Both the position numbers and the translations under genes were made by a program. Under the pieces are notes generated by a model. It did no database searches. It saw only the letters and a list, made by a program, of their open reading frames with translations, and had not been told where the DNA came from. From Dichetophora obliterata (Eukaryota; Arthropoda; Insecta; Diptera; Sciomyzidae), in the NCBI GenBank assembly GCA_963920525.1, contig OY986440.1:18628023-18692022 (forward strand): a stretch of DNA of 64,000 bases, written 5' to 3'. Positions 31,995 to 44,498 of this stretch are shown here, piece by piece. Numbering within the stretch: position 1 is the stretch's first letter; the number at the start of each line of letters is the position of its first letter.

Positions 31995-33628
31995 ACCATT
32001 GCCATTACCAATACCATAGCCATTACCATAGCCATTACCATTACCATTACCATTACCATTACCATTACCATTACCATTACCATTACCATTACCATTACCA
32101 TTACCATTACCATTACCATTACCATTACCATTACCATTACCATTACCATTACCATTACCATTACCATTACCATTACCATTACCATTACCATTACCATTAC
32201 CATTACCATTACCATTACCATTACCATTACCATTACCATTACCATTACCATTACCATTACCATTACCATTACCATTACCATAGCCATTACCATTACCATT
32301 ACCATTACCATTACCATTACTATTAACGTTACCATTACTATTACCGTTACCATTTTCATTACCATTACCATTACCATTACCATTACCATTACCATTACCA
32401 TTACCATTACCATTACCATTACCATTACCATTACCATTACCATTACCATTACCATTACCATTACCATTACCATTACCATTACCATTACCATTACCATTAC
32501 CACTACCATTACCATTACCATTACCATTACCATTATCATTACCATTACCATTACCATTACCATTACCATTACCATTACCATTACCATTACCATTACCATT
32601 ACCATTACCATTACCATTACCATTACCATTACCATTACCATTACCATTACCATTACCATTACCATTACCATTACCATTACCATTACCATTACCATTACCA
32701 TTACCATTACCATTACCATTACCATTACCATTACCATTACCATTACCATTACCATTACCATTACCATTACCATTACCATTACCATTACCATTACCATTAC
32801 CATTACCATTACCATTACCATTACCATTACCATTACCATTACCATTACCATTACCATTACCATTACCATTACCATTACCATTACCACTACCATTGCCATT
32901 ACCATTAGCATTACCTACCATTACCATTACCATTAACATTAACATTGCCATTGCCATTACCATTACCATTACCATTACCATTACCATTACCATTACCATT
33001 ACCATTACCATTACCATTACCATTACCATTACCATTACCATTACCATTACCATTACCATTACCATTACCATTACCATTACCATTACCATTACCATTACCA
33101 TTACCATTACCATTACCATTACCATTACCATTACCATTACCATTACCATTACCATTACCATTACCATTACCATTACCATTACCATTACCATTACCATTAC
33201 CATTACCATTACCATTACCATTACCATTACCATTACCATTACCATTACCATTACCATTACCATTACCATTACCATTACCATTACCATTACCATTACCATT
33301 ACCATTACCATTACCATTACCATTACCATTACCATTACCATTACCATTACCATTACCATTACCATTACCATTACCATTACCATTACCATTACCATTACCA
33401 TTACCATTACCATTACCATTACCATTACCATTACCATTACCATTACCATTACCATTACCATTACCATTACCATTACCATTACCATTACCATTACCATTAC
33501 CATTACCATTACCATTACCATTACCATTACCATTACCATTACCATTACCATTACCATTACCATTACCATTACCATTACCATTACCGTTACTTTTGCCATT
33601 ACCATTACCATTACAATTACAATTACCA
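31995..33628. repeat. (ACCATT)n hexanucleotide array, ~1.63 kb
   Basis: About 270 tandem ACCATT units on the + strand (AATGGT on the other). Long runs are pure. Variant units (CCATAG, CCGTTA, CACTAC, TATCAT, GCATTA) cluster near the edges, at 32280-32355, 32500-32540 and 32880-32950. A phase slip occurs near 32915-32945. All six frames are open for long distances because the unit has no stop codon, giving meaningless Met-Val, Asn-Gly, His-Tyr, Ile-Thr or Pro-Leu repeats. It lies in the intron between unc-13 exons 31584-31658 and 34076-34295. Confidence 0.97.
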
Positions 33629-33659
33629 ACAATTTTTGTGAATTTTTATTTATCTTTTC

Positions 33660-33900
33660 TAACATTCATTTGTTCTATTCTACATTTCAACTCTTCTTTT
33701 CTGAAAATAAAGTCACTTGTTCGGAATTTCAAATGATCTTTTCCGAATTTCAGTTGATCTGTTGTCAACTTTTCAATTGATCTATTTTAAATTTCATATA
33801 ATTTTTCTGAATTTCAATTTTAACTTTTCTGAATGTCAGTAGATCTCGAATATATCTTGTCTGAATTGCAATTGATTTTATCTGGATTACAATTGAAAAT
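33660..33900 (+). repeat. Degenerate minisatellite right of the hexamer array
   Basis: TTTTCCGAATTTCAGTTGAT, TCAACTTTTCAATTGATC, TTTTCTGAATTTCAATTTTA and similar units. This is the reverse complement of the family at 28250-28500 and 56735-57235. Confidence 0.6.
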
Positions 33901-34075
33901 AGTGTTGGAGCACTTATAAATTACGTAGGGTAAATAAAAGCATTGGTATTTTGTGAGTAATTTTTTTGCAGTCGTAATTTATAGCGATCCTTAATAAATT
34001 CATTTTCTTGATATCAAATTAACACATTTTGTTTAAATACATATGTATATAAAATGTTTTTTTAATTAAATTTAG

Positions 34076-34295
34076 AAAATGCACGTGTACAAAAAGGCAT
34101 TGCAAGCACTCATCTACCCAATTTCGTCGACAACACCGCACAATTTTGTACTCTGGACAGCCACATCGCCAACCTATTGCTATGAATGTGAAGGACTTCT
34201 TTGGGGTATCGCTAGGCAGGGAGTGCGTTGTACTGAATGTGGCGTTAAGTGTCATGAAAAATGCAAGGACCTTCTGAATGCAGACTGCTTGCAAA
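34076..34295 (+). CDS. unc-13: unc-13 exon encoding the complete C1 zinc finger
   Basis: 220 nt; enters in phase 0 (AAA ATG) and leaves one base of a split Arg codon. It encodes [18 protein letters not shown] and then the C1 domain. The zinc ligands are all present with the spacing H-x12-C-x2-C-x13-C-x2-C-x4-H-x2-C-x7-C, starting at HNFVLW. The Trp in [10 protein letters not shown] is the residue known in Munc13 to lower basal lipid affinity. C1 domains of this family bind diacylglycerol and phorbol esters at the presynaptic membrane and raise release probability. The acceptor is TTTAG (34075); the donor is GTAAGT at 34296. It ends NADCLQ, matching the family. Highly conserved; no defects. 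Confidence 0.97.
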
Positions 34296-35368
34296 GTAAG
34301 TTGTATATCAACTAACTATATCTTTTAAAAGTAGGCAAGTTTAAAAAATAAAATTTTTTTTTTGTTTGTTGAAACAAGAAGTCCGTTTTAGCATTTAACT
34401 GAATTATGTGATCATAATGATATTTTTTTTATTTGAATTGGATCAAAACAAAAATGTTACAATAAGGTTTATAAAATGAGAATTGTTTTTAAGTATTTTT
34501 TTGTGATGCTAATCAAGGATATATCGACCCCTTTGCGCGTAATTATCGTATGTGCCATTTTTTCGAAACTTTTTGATGCCAATTTGTTTTATACTCACCA
34601 ATGCATCACCTGGTAAAATGTTGTACTTGTAATCCTTCTAGCAAATTAGTTAATTTTGTAACTAATGTAAATCTCAATCCAGACATTTTAATTCGCCGCC
34701 ACTTATTTCAATTAACTACTAAGGTTAATCGTTTAAATTTATGATGATTTTTATGTGAATTTTTTCATAACGATTTTGTTATCAAAATTATAGTTATAAA
34801 ATTAAAATCAATTATCCTTATACCGTAAGTGGCCTAACATTTCTAAAAATGAGGGGTTTTTTGTAATAAATCGACACTGATTTTAGCCTTTAATCCCAAA
34901 ATTGCTATTTATCATTCTTCATACCGTAAAATGGTTTTGCAGTAAAATACTCAGTTCAATAAAAAAATTAAAATAAAAATTTTTTGTATACAATACAATT
35001 AAAAAAATTGTTTATACAATAAAAAATATAGAATGAAACCTCTTCACCTTTTATCATTTTTTTTGTTTTTAGAAAATTAAAATATTCACCTAAACTAAGT
35101 TTTTTACTTCGAACCCATAGTTGTAAAGTACGATTGATAGCAATTTGCAGAAGAGGTGAGAATTTTGTTCAATAAATGTACATTTTTGCTAAAAAATTTA
35201 TGTTTAACCCAATGTTGTAACAGCGGCGGATTTAATATTTGGATACGATTTTGGGCTATCACTACTGTTTCTGTGCGTACTGCTCCTAACTGGCCGCACA
35301 CCTATCTACATACCTTTGAAATGTACATAGTACATATATCGTATTTCCTTGGTTTTCTTTTTTTCCAG
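34296..35368. other. unc-13: unc-13 intron
   Basis: 1.07 kb of AT-rich sequence, donor GTAAGT, acceptor TTTTTTTCCAG. No insertion recognised. Confidence 0.6.
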
Positions 35369-35489
35369 GAGCGGCCGAAAAAAGCTCTAAGCATGGAGCC
35401 GAAGACAAAGCTAACTCCATTATAACGGCCATGAAGGATCGCATGAAGCAGCGTGAACGCGAAAAGCCCGAAATCTTCGAGCTAATTCG
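35369..35489 (+). CDS. unc-13: unc-13 exon, C1-C2B linker
   Basis: 121 nt: two bases completing an Arg codon, 39 codons, and two bases of the next Arg codon. It encodes [16 protein letters not shown] followed by [20 protein letters not shown] and FELIR. The charged [15 protein letters not shown] segment is almost identical to mammalian Munc13 between C1 and C2B and is likely helical. The acceptor is TTTTCCAG (35368); the donor is GTAAGT (35490). Phase in 1, phase out 2, consistent with the exon before and with either 107-nt exon after. Confidence 0.95.
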
Positions 35490-36241
35490 GTAAGTTTATA
35501 GTGTTGCGCTTTCTGTTGTTGTTTGTTTTGTTTTTTGTTTTTTTGTTTCTAAATTCAAAGAATTGTGCCATATATTGCAAAAAACTGCAAATATTATCAA
35601 TATGAAATGAAACATTTGTAAAGGAAAGATATAGCATCAAACGGTGTTAGTTATAAGGTTGATGCAAGTGCAACCTGCATTAATTGATTGATGCGTTTTA
35701 AATTGTAATTGTTTCTATAAATAAAGCTGTATGTTCTTTTACATGTTCTTTTACGAACTTGAAACGTTATGAAATTCACCGAGTTTAAAAAAAACAGATA
35801 CCGAAAACATTGTACTACTTCAATAAGAGATGATTGTAAAATAATTAAAATTGTCAAGACGTACGGTTAATTGTTTGCCATATATACCGATTACCCGATT
35901 AAAGATATTAACATTTCGTTTGTGCTACCTTCCGCCGGTTAAAAAAAAAATCTTAATATTAAAAAAAAAACGATTACACTTTTTTTATGTTGCGCATAGT
36001 TGTAAAAATAGTTCGAATTTATTTATATATACACTTTTTTATGCGAAACGCCACTGTTTTTATGCTACTACACCATTTAGACGGACCGTTTCTGCATGCA
36101 GGACAAGTTTAAATGGTATCGTATTTAATTTAATGTTTGACTGATTAATTACAGAAACGCTAATGAAAAAAATAGCATAAGCTTACATATGCATATGTAT
36201 ATAAATATATGTATATACAATATATAACATATATATATTAC

Positions 36242-36290
<49 letters not shown>

Positions 36291-36366
36291 TATATGTTAT
36301 ATATATACATGTACAAATCCATCTAAATTATTTGTAATGTACAAATATATACAAATAACTATACAG
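35490..36366. other. unc-13: unc-13 intron with TA microsatellite
   Basis: 877 bp, donor GTAAGT, acceptor ATACAG. Contains a pure TA run at 36244-36284, about 80 bp before the acceptor. No other feature. Confidence 0.6.
36244..36284. repeat. (TA)n microsatellite
   Basis: About 20 pure TA units, with interrupted AT/TA sequence on both sides (36180-36310). Confidence 0.95.
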
Positions 36367-36473
36367 TGCGGTGTTCAACGTAGAGGAAAAAAGCCATACA
36401 GGTCATATGAAAGCAGTTAAGCAGAGCGTCCTGGACGGCACCAGCAAGTGGTCGGCGAAAATAGCAATAACAG
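36367..36473 (+). CDS. unc-13: unc-13 exon, canonical start of C2B (exon a)
   Basis: 107 nt: one base completing Arg, 35 codons, one base of the next codon. It encodes [20 protein letters not shown] and then [15 protein letters not shown]. The [13 protein letters not shown] part matches vertebrate Munc13 exactly or nearly so and forms the first beta strand of the calcium-binding C2B domain. The acceptor is ACAG (36366); the donor is GTTTGA (36474), weaker than those of the other exons. The downstream exon with the rest of C2B is not in the window. See 47117-47223 for a same-length alternative. Confidence 0.93.
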
Positions 36474-36979
36474 GTTTGAAAAACTAAACATATCTTCTAA
36501 ATATCTTCTAAAGATACAACTCACAAAAAAAACAAAAACTTTGCAGAAAAACATCTTGAATATTTTTCGTTTTAACAATATGTAGAAAAGTATGATTACA
36601 TTTAAGAGTAAGGATGAATGTGTGTGTATGTATGTTTGTGTGTATGTACGTATTTTTAATATATTACTATATATAACGGCTAATGTTGTGCTACACAGTG
36701 TTCTACTTGATATTGATATTATAGAAAAACATACTAAAAATTTAAATTTATGTGTGTGTATGTATATATGTAAATGTATGGATTAACTTTGCATTATACA
36801 TTCTATACAGTGGTATTCAATAGTCTGCACACGCACTAGCAACATTACTTATGTCAAGTTTTGACGTAACATAGCAATAAACTCAAAAACTTTGAAGTAA
36901 AATGCACCTGAAGGACCAGTGTAAATCGGCCACTTTTCACTCGGTGAAAATAATTGTCGGAAATTGTTGGAGCCCCTAA
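36474..36979. other. unc-13: Start of intron after exon a
   Basis: Contains GT-rich and GTAT-type runs at 36617-36655 and 36749-36780. No gene seen. Confidence 0.4.
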
Positions 36980-37154
36980 GGTTGCGGCCAGAGTAAACGT
37001 CGATTCAGACAGGCAGGTATACAGGCGCAGGCAGAAGCTTGCTAAGAAACGAGATAGAAATAAAGCCAAGTTGTCTTTTATCTCGCTAGTTCACACTAGT
37101 TCGCTTGCACCTGTCTACCTGCCGGTCGAATCGGCGTTCACTCTGTCTGCAACC
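36980..37154. mobile_element. 175-bp Harbinger/Tourist-like MITE
   Basis: Inverted ends GGTTGCGGCCAGAGTAAACG and (reverse complement) GGTTGCAGACAGAGTGAACG; the repeat extends about 45 bp. The flanking TAA on both sides (36977-36979, 37155-37157) is the target duplication typical of PIF/Harbinger elements. It encodes no protein. Confidence 0.8.
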
Positions 37155-37163
37155 TAAGTCTCT

Positions 37164-37165
<2 letters not shown>

Positions 37166-37211
<46 letters not shown>
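37166..37211. repeat. (AT)n microsatellite
   Basis: About 22 pure AT units directly after the MITE. Confidence 0.95.
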
Positions 37212-37213
<2 letters not shown>

Positions 37214-37774
37214 AAACAAAGTGAACAAAAAGTCGACGCAATGCAAATCTTGATCACTAACTGCTCATTGATGGAAATGCCAATGCGAATTGCTGCGTGA
37301 AATTTCAAATCGATCTCGGAATGTGCTCTATCCATCTGATGTCGCCTGACGTTTATTTGTAGGGAATTTCAAATATTAGGGGTCTTCATGATTTAACGCA
37401 AAATGCACTGCAAATTGCGTACTTTCGTATCATTCCAACAAACACAATCGAAACAAGTGAAATTCATTCATAAAATCAAACTTTAAAGGTACCATTCAGA
37501 TTTAAAGTATATTCTTTAATGCTTACAGAGATGCAAGCATTTCGATAAACTTATCGAAAGTTGCATTTTCGTACAAAATTTGTTGCATAAATTGGTACAT
37601 CGAAGACGCATTTAAGTAGGGTCGCTTGCTTTGATAAAATTTTTCAAAACTATTTAAAGATATTATGTTATGTTGTTTAAAAAAATTACCCGAAACTTGC
37701 CCGATCTCATAAACATTACATTTGTTTTATTCTTGACCTTTTTTCAACTAACCCCTTCTTGACAGCTATTTTTT
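37212..37774. other. AT-rich intron sequence
   Basis: Nothing recognised. Confidence 0.4.
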
Positions 37775-38023
37775 TTTTTTTGTTCTTTTAACTTTCTTTG
37801 TTCTTTGCTACATTTGAAAATTATGGAAAACTAAAAATCACAACTAAATTGTGGAAAAGGCGGAATTAAAGGACAGGAACAACTAAGCGCTGTTCCGCAA
37901 CTAATAATTCACGTATGGTTCCAATCAATCCCTCTTAATAATCTATCAGTTTCCTTTCAGGTCAAAGACCAAACCATGTTTGCATAAGGCGCATGCCTTG
38001 GTTCTTTGATCTCTAAAAAAAAC
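37775..38023 (+). mobile_element. tRNA-derived SINE, 5'-truncated copy
   Basis: ACTTTCTTTGTTCTTTGCTA onward matches the SINE body at 9930-10272, including AAATTGTGGAAAA, GGTCAAAGACCAAACC, AAGGCGCATGCCTTGG and an A-rich tail. The tRNA head is missing. Confidence 0.85.
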
Positions 38024-39874
38024 GCTTTACACTTCCTATCCCTATGTAACAATTTAACCTAGAATGCACTCAATATGTATACCAAATCTAAGCGTAATCC
38101 GTTGAGTCGTTTACGTTTGTATAAAGGTTAAACAAACAAACAGAAAAAGCTTTTTATTACTATAGATGAAAAAACTGTGCTACCACTCCAGTTATTACTC
38201 TACTAGTATAAAAGCCTGTCCTACGATAGGTCCTCCGCACACTTAATTTTTGGAGCCTTTGGCCGAAAGCACTTTTTCTCTTTTTAAAGCTTGATTTTTT
38301 ATACACCTGATTTTTGCAAAATAAAAATGTACCACTTTAAATAACACTTTACGTATTAAAGCAGTGTTGAAAATTAGTTCAAGTGTGAACTTGCAAAAAG
38401 TCAAGTTTGGTAACAATCATATTCATACACAACTTTGCAAACTGGCCTTGCAACCTTCATATACGTAGCAACTCAGGTGTCGTTTTGCGGCTGATACAAT
38501 TTTTTTGGTACAAACGACTGAAATCGGCTCAAAAAATTTCATTAAATTCGCCATAACTTTTTTATAAAAAGATTAAAAAAAGAAGTAGTTAGATCAAAAA
38601 CGGAAAAAAAAACCTATTGTAAAAACCCAATATTGTCATTGATAAGTATCAAATATACTTTCTGTGCATACTTTTAGGCTGAACACTTTTGAGAACAGTG
38701 TGTCTTGTAAAATGACTTCACAGTCAAAAAATGATTAGAATTTGAGAAATACTGTGTGCGGAGCAGCAGCATGCTTGCCTTTTATGTATTAAGATGTGCA
38801 TACTTTCAGGCTAACAGTTTGAGAGATATTGGACACGGAGCAGCGTGCTTGCCTTTTATATATTAAGATATAAAATTTATAAAAATTTTTAATTCATCTT
38901 TATGATGGTTGCACCCCTCACCAAACATTCTATATGTACACATATATTTTAAATTTGTTTTAATTGATACGAGCCCATTGTAAGGAATGCTTTCAGGTAT
39001 CTTTGCACTCTTTGGCATCTGTAATGCAAGAGTGCAGTCAGTATAATAAGTTCAATCATAGGTATTGAATTAAACAAAAATTTATTGTTGTTGCGCGTTG
39101 TACACACATACGGTTATAGTAAAATTTTACTGGATTGCAGAAAAACAGATTTTTTTTTCTAAATTTTTCTTTTAAGATTTGCTTTGTTCTCATTAGTAAG
39201 CATTTGATAAAAATTCAAAATCAGGATATTTTTTAAAAAATAATTGTATGAAAAATCTTAAGAAGTGGTTCGGTTAGTACAAACATAAAATGGAGGTACA
39301 CAAATTTTCTTCCTGTTCTGATCACATCTTCCTGCTCTTAGAGATATTCTTAAAAATGACATAAATTACAAAAAAAAAATATATATTGCAAAGATTTTTA
39401 TATGAACTCAAATATTATATTAGATACTAACTCAAATATTAATTATTTGAAATTTTTTCTGATTTAACGTCATCTTCTTATATCAGAATGTCCTTGAAAA
39501 TGGCATAATTTTTAAATCATAAAAATCGTTACAAATTAAGGTCAAATCAGCTGATAATAGACAAAATTTCATTACGATCTGACACCAAATGCCTACTTCA
39601 GAGTGTCCTTGAAAAAAACATATACATATCTAAAAATTATTTATATCGCAGTAAACATGATAAGAATTAATTGCTACAAGATAGAAAAGTTAATATTCGA
39701 AATTTTATCTCGACTTCCTATAACTTCCTATGCCAAAATAGCCTTGAATATTACGGTGTCCAGGAAAATTGTATGTTTGTTCAATATTGTAATCAATTTC
39801 ATTAGTTTTATGATTGCTGATTCCGAATCTGGCAAGAAAATTTTTCGATCTATATTAGATGTTAAGATATATTT
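38024..39874. other. AT-rich intron sequence
   Basis: A reverse-oriented (CAAA)n tract with the ATCCGTTGAGTCG flank lies at 38085-38165 (see 4050-4180). A locally repeated phrase (GAGCAGC...GCTTGCCTTTTAT..TATTAAGAT) occurs at 38760-38795 and 38838-38872. No gene seen. Confidence 0.45.
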
Positions 39875-41438
39875 CAACGGTGGGCAAATGTGGCTCATTA
39901 AGCCGCATGCGGCTCTTTGTTAAGTAAATTGCGGCTATTTTCTATTGCGGCTAAAAATATATTAAAAAAGAAATTTAAAATTTTTGATTTATGCTAAATT
40001 CCATGGAATTTCATGTTTTTCTATCGTTGTTGGACCAACGATTTGAAGAAAAATTTGATAATGTGAACCCGGTTTTTCATTACTGGACGTTCTCTTTAAT
40101 TTTGTTGTGCTTTTTCTTCATGATTGAATTACAAGGTAAGCTCAGATTTGAGAGAAGTCACACAAAAGTTGAGCTAGATGTCAATGTCAGCTGTTCGAAT
40201 TGTAGTTTTTCTAGTTGTTTGCTGTTGTGAACGGCTTTAACCAATACAGAACCAAGTTTTCAAATATTGGCCAAAGATTTGTTTAAATCTCGTTTTTGTT
40301 TTGTTATGTTATTTACATTAAAAACTTGAAATTAAATTTTTATTTTTTTTATTATTGTCAAATATATCAAAACAAGAGAGTCCACACTGTAAATTTTTAA
40401 GAGAAGTAAAACAATTTGTTTTTCAAGGGACTCCACAAAAAACAAAGAGACGAAGCAATTTTTTTTTAATATTAAAGAAAGAGAAGATGTGTACAAAGTT
40501 TTACAGTCGATGGTGATAATGACTACGAGTATTTTCCAGTTTTTATAGTAATTTTTGAAAGACTGTTACTTCTTGGAAAGGCATCGTATCGAAATTTCGA
40601 AAAAACTTTGTAAAGCTTGAAGTTTCTTGTTTAACGGCAAAAAAATTATTTGATGCAAAAATTTAAGAAAAAGAAAATAAAAACTTTTTTTTTCAGTCAC
40701 CAATAATTGATGTTTGAGAAGCAATACCAGTGCTCCTAATTCAAAGTTTGACGATTCAGACTGAAAAAACGGCCAAGTCGATCCAGACTAAAACTAGTCA
40801 AATATTTTAGGGTATGAAAAGTGCTAAACCTAGAAACAATAGGAGTTTTAGGCAATAATTGCAAAATAAGGGTTGGTTTTTTAACACTCCCGAGTAAGTA
40901 ATTTTTTTGAACTTTTTTCCAACTGAAATCAAGGATTCAAAAATTAAAAATTAAAAACGAATTAAGAAGTTTTGTAGAATTTTTATTTTGGTTTTCAGAA
41001 CCGTACTATAATTTTCTGTGCGATCATTAGTTGCTGAGATATCGATAATCAAAGGCAAAGTTATCCTTTTCCATACAATGTTGAATCCATCTCAGCAAAA
41101 AATTGATTTAAAAAAATAAAAAATAAACCAAATTTAAGCTACATGAAGAAGCTAACTAACTTTGTTCCGTGCTTTTTCTTATGATTGTGCCATAATCGTA
41201 GCTGATGACATTTTTTGGCCAAAATGCTGTCAAACTAGAAACTGCAAGCTTCAATCAAGGTTACAGCTTTTCAAAAATAATAAAAAAAAATTACAAATTT
41301 TTCTGCTCCCTTAATTTTTTGCTGAGTTTATTCAAATTGGTTAAGGTTTTTTTGTTTATTTGAAGTACGCTGTGGCTCTTTGGAAGGTATTGAAAATCTT
41401 AATGTGGCTCTTATTGATCTAACAGGTGCCCACCCCTG
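39875..41438. mobile_element. hAT-like element g
   Basis: Ends CAACGGTGGGCA and (reverse complement) CAGGGGTGGGCA, both followed by words containing GTGGCTC or GAGCC. The flanks ATATATTT (39867-39874) and GTATATTC (41439-41446) agree at 6 of 8 positions, as expected for an old hAT target duplication. CAGGGGTGGGCA-type ends are widespread among animal hAT elements. The interior encodes no recognisable transposase. Confidence 0.75.
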
Positions 41439-42841
41439 GTATATTCTGTTAAATGAATGAATAGGAGTTTTTAAGGCATTTTTAAACCATGATTAAAAGT
41501 TAATGGATTGTAGTACAACCTTCAAAACAGACTTGAAAGATAGTGTAGATTATTGTTTCTATTCTTACAATGTTTGATAGCATAATCGTATGTTATTTCC
41601 AAAAATTGTACATTTAAATTGTGCAATACAAAATGCTAATCTTAACTAATATAAACAAATAAAAAAGTTTTCTGTTTGTTTGTTTGTCCGTCTTTCACGT
41701 TTCAACAGAATTTAATGAAATTTGCAATATATGTAGGTTGAATAGGTTGTAGGCTTTTTAAAATCTTCAAATCTTGAGATTGTAATATATGCAAGTGTAA
41801 TTATAACAAAATTTACAGGTATTGCAAATTTTTACCAAAAACGCAATTTTTTCTTGATTGCCAGAGTTGACAAGTTCTGTAATTTTTATAGGCTGAAAAA
41901 TTAAATTGAGTTTTTGTGTGTGGCTCATGTAAACTGAAAATTTTTAATCAGCATTTTGTATCATTTTCTATAAAAGCTGGACACTCAAAATTTGTTTTAA
42001 AATTTTTGAAAATTAAATACGAACATATACCATGAGCCATTCTTTTCTAATAATTACTCAAATATGCCTAAAAACGCATATTTTTTTTTAACACTAGATA
42101 TTATAAGATCGAACAAAGATAAAAAAGATTCCGTTGCCAAAATCGGAATCAGCGTTTATAAATCTAGTGAAATTGTAGTCGATTGACAAAAATTTTAATT
42201 TTTTTCAACACCGTGTTATTTAAGGACATTTTGGAATATGAAGATGTTGTCATATCGAGACCAAATTTTGTATAAAAGATTTTCTGCCTTATATTTATTC
42301 ATTCTGCTCATTTTTATTGCAATAAACCTTCTGCAGTTAGAGAATGATATCATATCGTGATAAAAGTTAATATTTATTATCATCGCTCTAACAGCTATAC
42401 ATCAATTCCTTTCATTAGAAGTTTTTTAAAAAAATCGTTTAAAAAATGTTCTGTTTTGGCTCAAAACCGGAGCAGGAAGATAAAGTTCTATCCTTTCAAT
42501 ATTTTGTATCGTTCATGTATGATTCCGATCCCCCCCTGAGCCAGTTCGGTAGAAGGGTACTTTTTTATATATAATCCCTTCGCTCTAATAAACAATAAAA
42601 CTTGTAACAAATACAATTCACTGCTTATTGTTTTTTAAAAAAAATAAAATCCCCTGAAGATATCAACAACAAATGAACGAAACGGAACACGTCTGGAAAA
42701 ACTGAATTTTCATATATTTTGTATAAAAAATGCAATTTAAAAGTATTGCCCAAAAACATATACTTTAAACATAATTCTTATTTTCGATTTCAAAGTGAAA
42801 TTTCATTATTGTAGAAGCACTTACTTCAAAAAACTTTTTAA
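41439..42841. other. AT-rich intron sequence
   Basis: A TTTG-repeat fragment (41655-41760) related to 4050-4180. Otherwise no feature. Confidence 0.4.
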
Positions 42842-43262
42842 CAAAAAAAAACCAACTTCAAAACCACTACAAAGTAAAAAACAATTTTAAAATACTTTTC
42901 ACATTAATTCTTGGTCAAATTTGATAATTTATTTATATAAAGTGCTAAATTGGAAATTTTATTATTATATTTTTCTTCTATTTTGTATTATTATCATAAG
43001 TATATTAATTTCTCCATGAATATAAAACCTTTAAAGCCGGAGCGTTTATTTAATAAATGTCTGATTATATAAGGGCCGACTTTAAAGTTTTTTTATTCTG
43101 GAGAAATTAATATATTTATGATAATAATACAAAATAGAAAAATAAAATAATAATAAGATTTCCAATATAATACTATAGTTAAATAAATTATCAAACTTGA
43201 CCAAGAATTAATGTGAAAAGTAATTTAAAATTATTTTTTACTTTGTAGTGGTTTTGAATTTT
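42842..43262. repeat. Foldback repeat, ~190-bp arms (family E copy 1)
   Basis: The left arm 42842-43043 begins with CTTCAAAACCACTACAAAGT. The right arm 43072-43262 ends with ACTTTGTAGTGGTTTTGAA and is its approximate reverse complement; loop about 28 bp. The same arms occur at 47701-48806. Confidence 0.85.
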
Positions 43263-43299
43263 TTTTTTTTTGACAAGTTTTTGTTTCTTCCTTCTTAGA

Positions 43300-43720
43300 G
43301 ATTATAACAAGTTTTTTCATTCTTGTAATGAATTTTCGTACGCTAGTGTCAACATTAACTGAGAAACAGTATTTTTCTTATATTCCCACGCCCTTTTTCC
43401 AATAACGCCACTTTTTTGACCGTGAATTTTTAGAATTATGCCTACCCCTGTACCTAATTTCAGTATCCTAGTGCCAATATTATTTGAGTTACAGCGTTTT
43501 TCTGTTATTACCACGCCCTTTATCGAATAACGCCCACTTTTTTAACATAACTTTTAATAATGGTGCCTACCCCTGTACTAAATTTCAGTACTCTAGTGGT
43601 AATAATATTCAATATACAAAGTTGTTCTTATATTACCACGCCCCTGTGTCGAACACTGCCCACTTTCTTAGACATGCACCTCCGCGTGTAATATCTCTAT
43701 CTGTTGACAAATAATTGTTA
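43300..43720 (+). repeat. Degenerate ~120-bp tandem repeat next to foldback
   Basis: Three to four diverged units, each with AATTTCAGTA.CCTAGTG, an AATATTAT. GAG-like word, and CCACGCCC / TAACGCCCACTTT. The same unit is tandemly repeated at 48836-49440, again right after a foldback copy. Confidence 0.7.
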
Positions 43721-44498
43721 TCGATGTACATTTTAACATTTTAAAAAAAACCAACCAACCTTCTTGGGAACCTCCTTCTTTTTGTACTTATCTTTTATAA
43801 AAATTTCGTAATTTGTCTTATTTGCATTGTAGAGAGGCTGTTTGTGAACTTTTTTTTAAAGCAACTGACAAAAATTTTTTTTTTGCAATAACAGCAGATA
43901 CTTTTGGAAAGCTGTAAGCAAACTTTTACTTTTTGAAATTTGACACTGTGTTTGAAGACTTTGTTTGCCACTGTTTTTTGTTATCAAAAATATGATTGTT
44001 GTATGTACGTCTGTTATTTCATAATATTTATATGCCTTTAATAGAAAACAAAATGTCCGATTTACACACAACAACACTTTTTCAAGAAATTAGTTACATT
44101 TGGAAAACTAAAAATAAAAAAACAATAACTATAAAAATATTGGCTAGTACAAAGCCATAATTAAACAATTGAGATTGCCTTCAGAAGGCACTACTTGGAA
44201 ATTTATGTTATAATACAATAAAAATTATTTTCCGCTAAGAAACGAAATTATGTGGAAAAAGCATTTTTGCTAGAAATTTCATACTTCTTCAATTGCACCG
44301 TGTTTGTGTTTAATTAAAATAGCATCTTTTTTTCCTAATATACCTGTATAGTTTCGAACTATTTAGTAGCTACTTACAACAAATATATTTTAACTTAGAT
44401 GCTGTTATTGCCGATCATGACAGCCGATTTATAAAAAAGTTAATATTGTATTAGATAGTTTTACTTAAATCTGAAATATCATAATCCACTTATACATT
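43721..44498. other. AT-rich intron sequence
   Basis: Nothing recognised. Confidence 0.4.

Noticed and set aside
31995..33628. Telomere-type repeat or CRISPR-like array
   Set aside because: The unit is ACCATT, not the insect TTAGG. It has no spacers and the host is eukaryotic; a simple hexanucleotide microsatellite explains it.
31907..33780. Long open frames (up to 557 codons) of Met-Val, Asn-Gly, Ile-Thr, Pro-Leu or His-Tyr repeats
   Set aside because: They are translations of the (ACCATT)n array in every frame. The unit has no stop codon, so openness means nothing, and the array lies inside an intron.
34019..34294. 91-codon minus-strand frame
   Set aside because: Antisense shadow of the unc-13 C1 exon.
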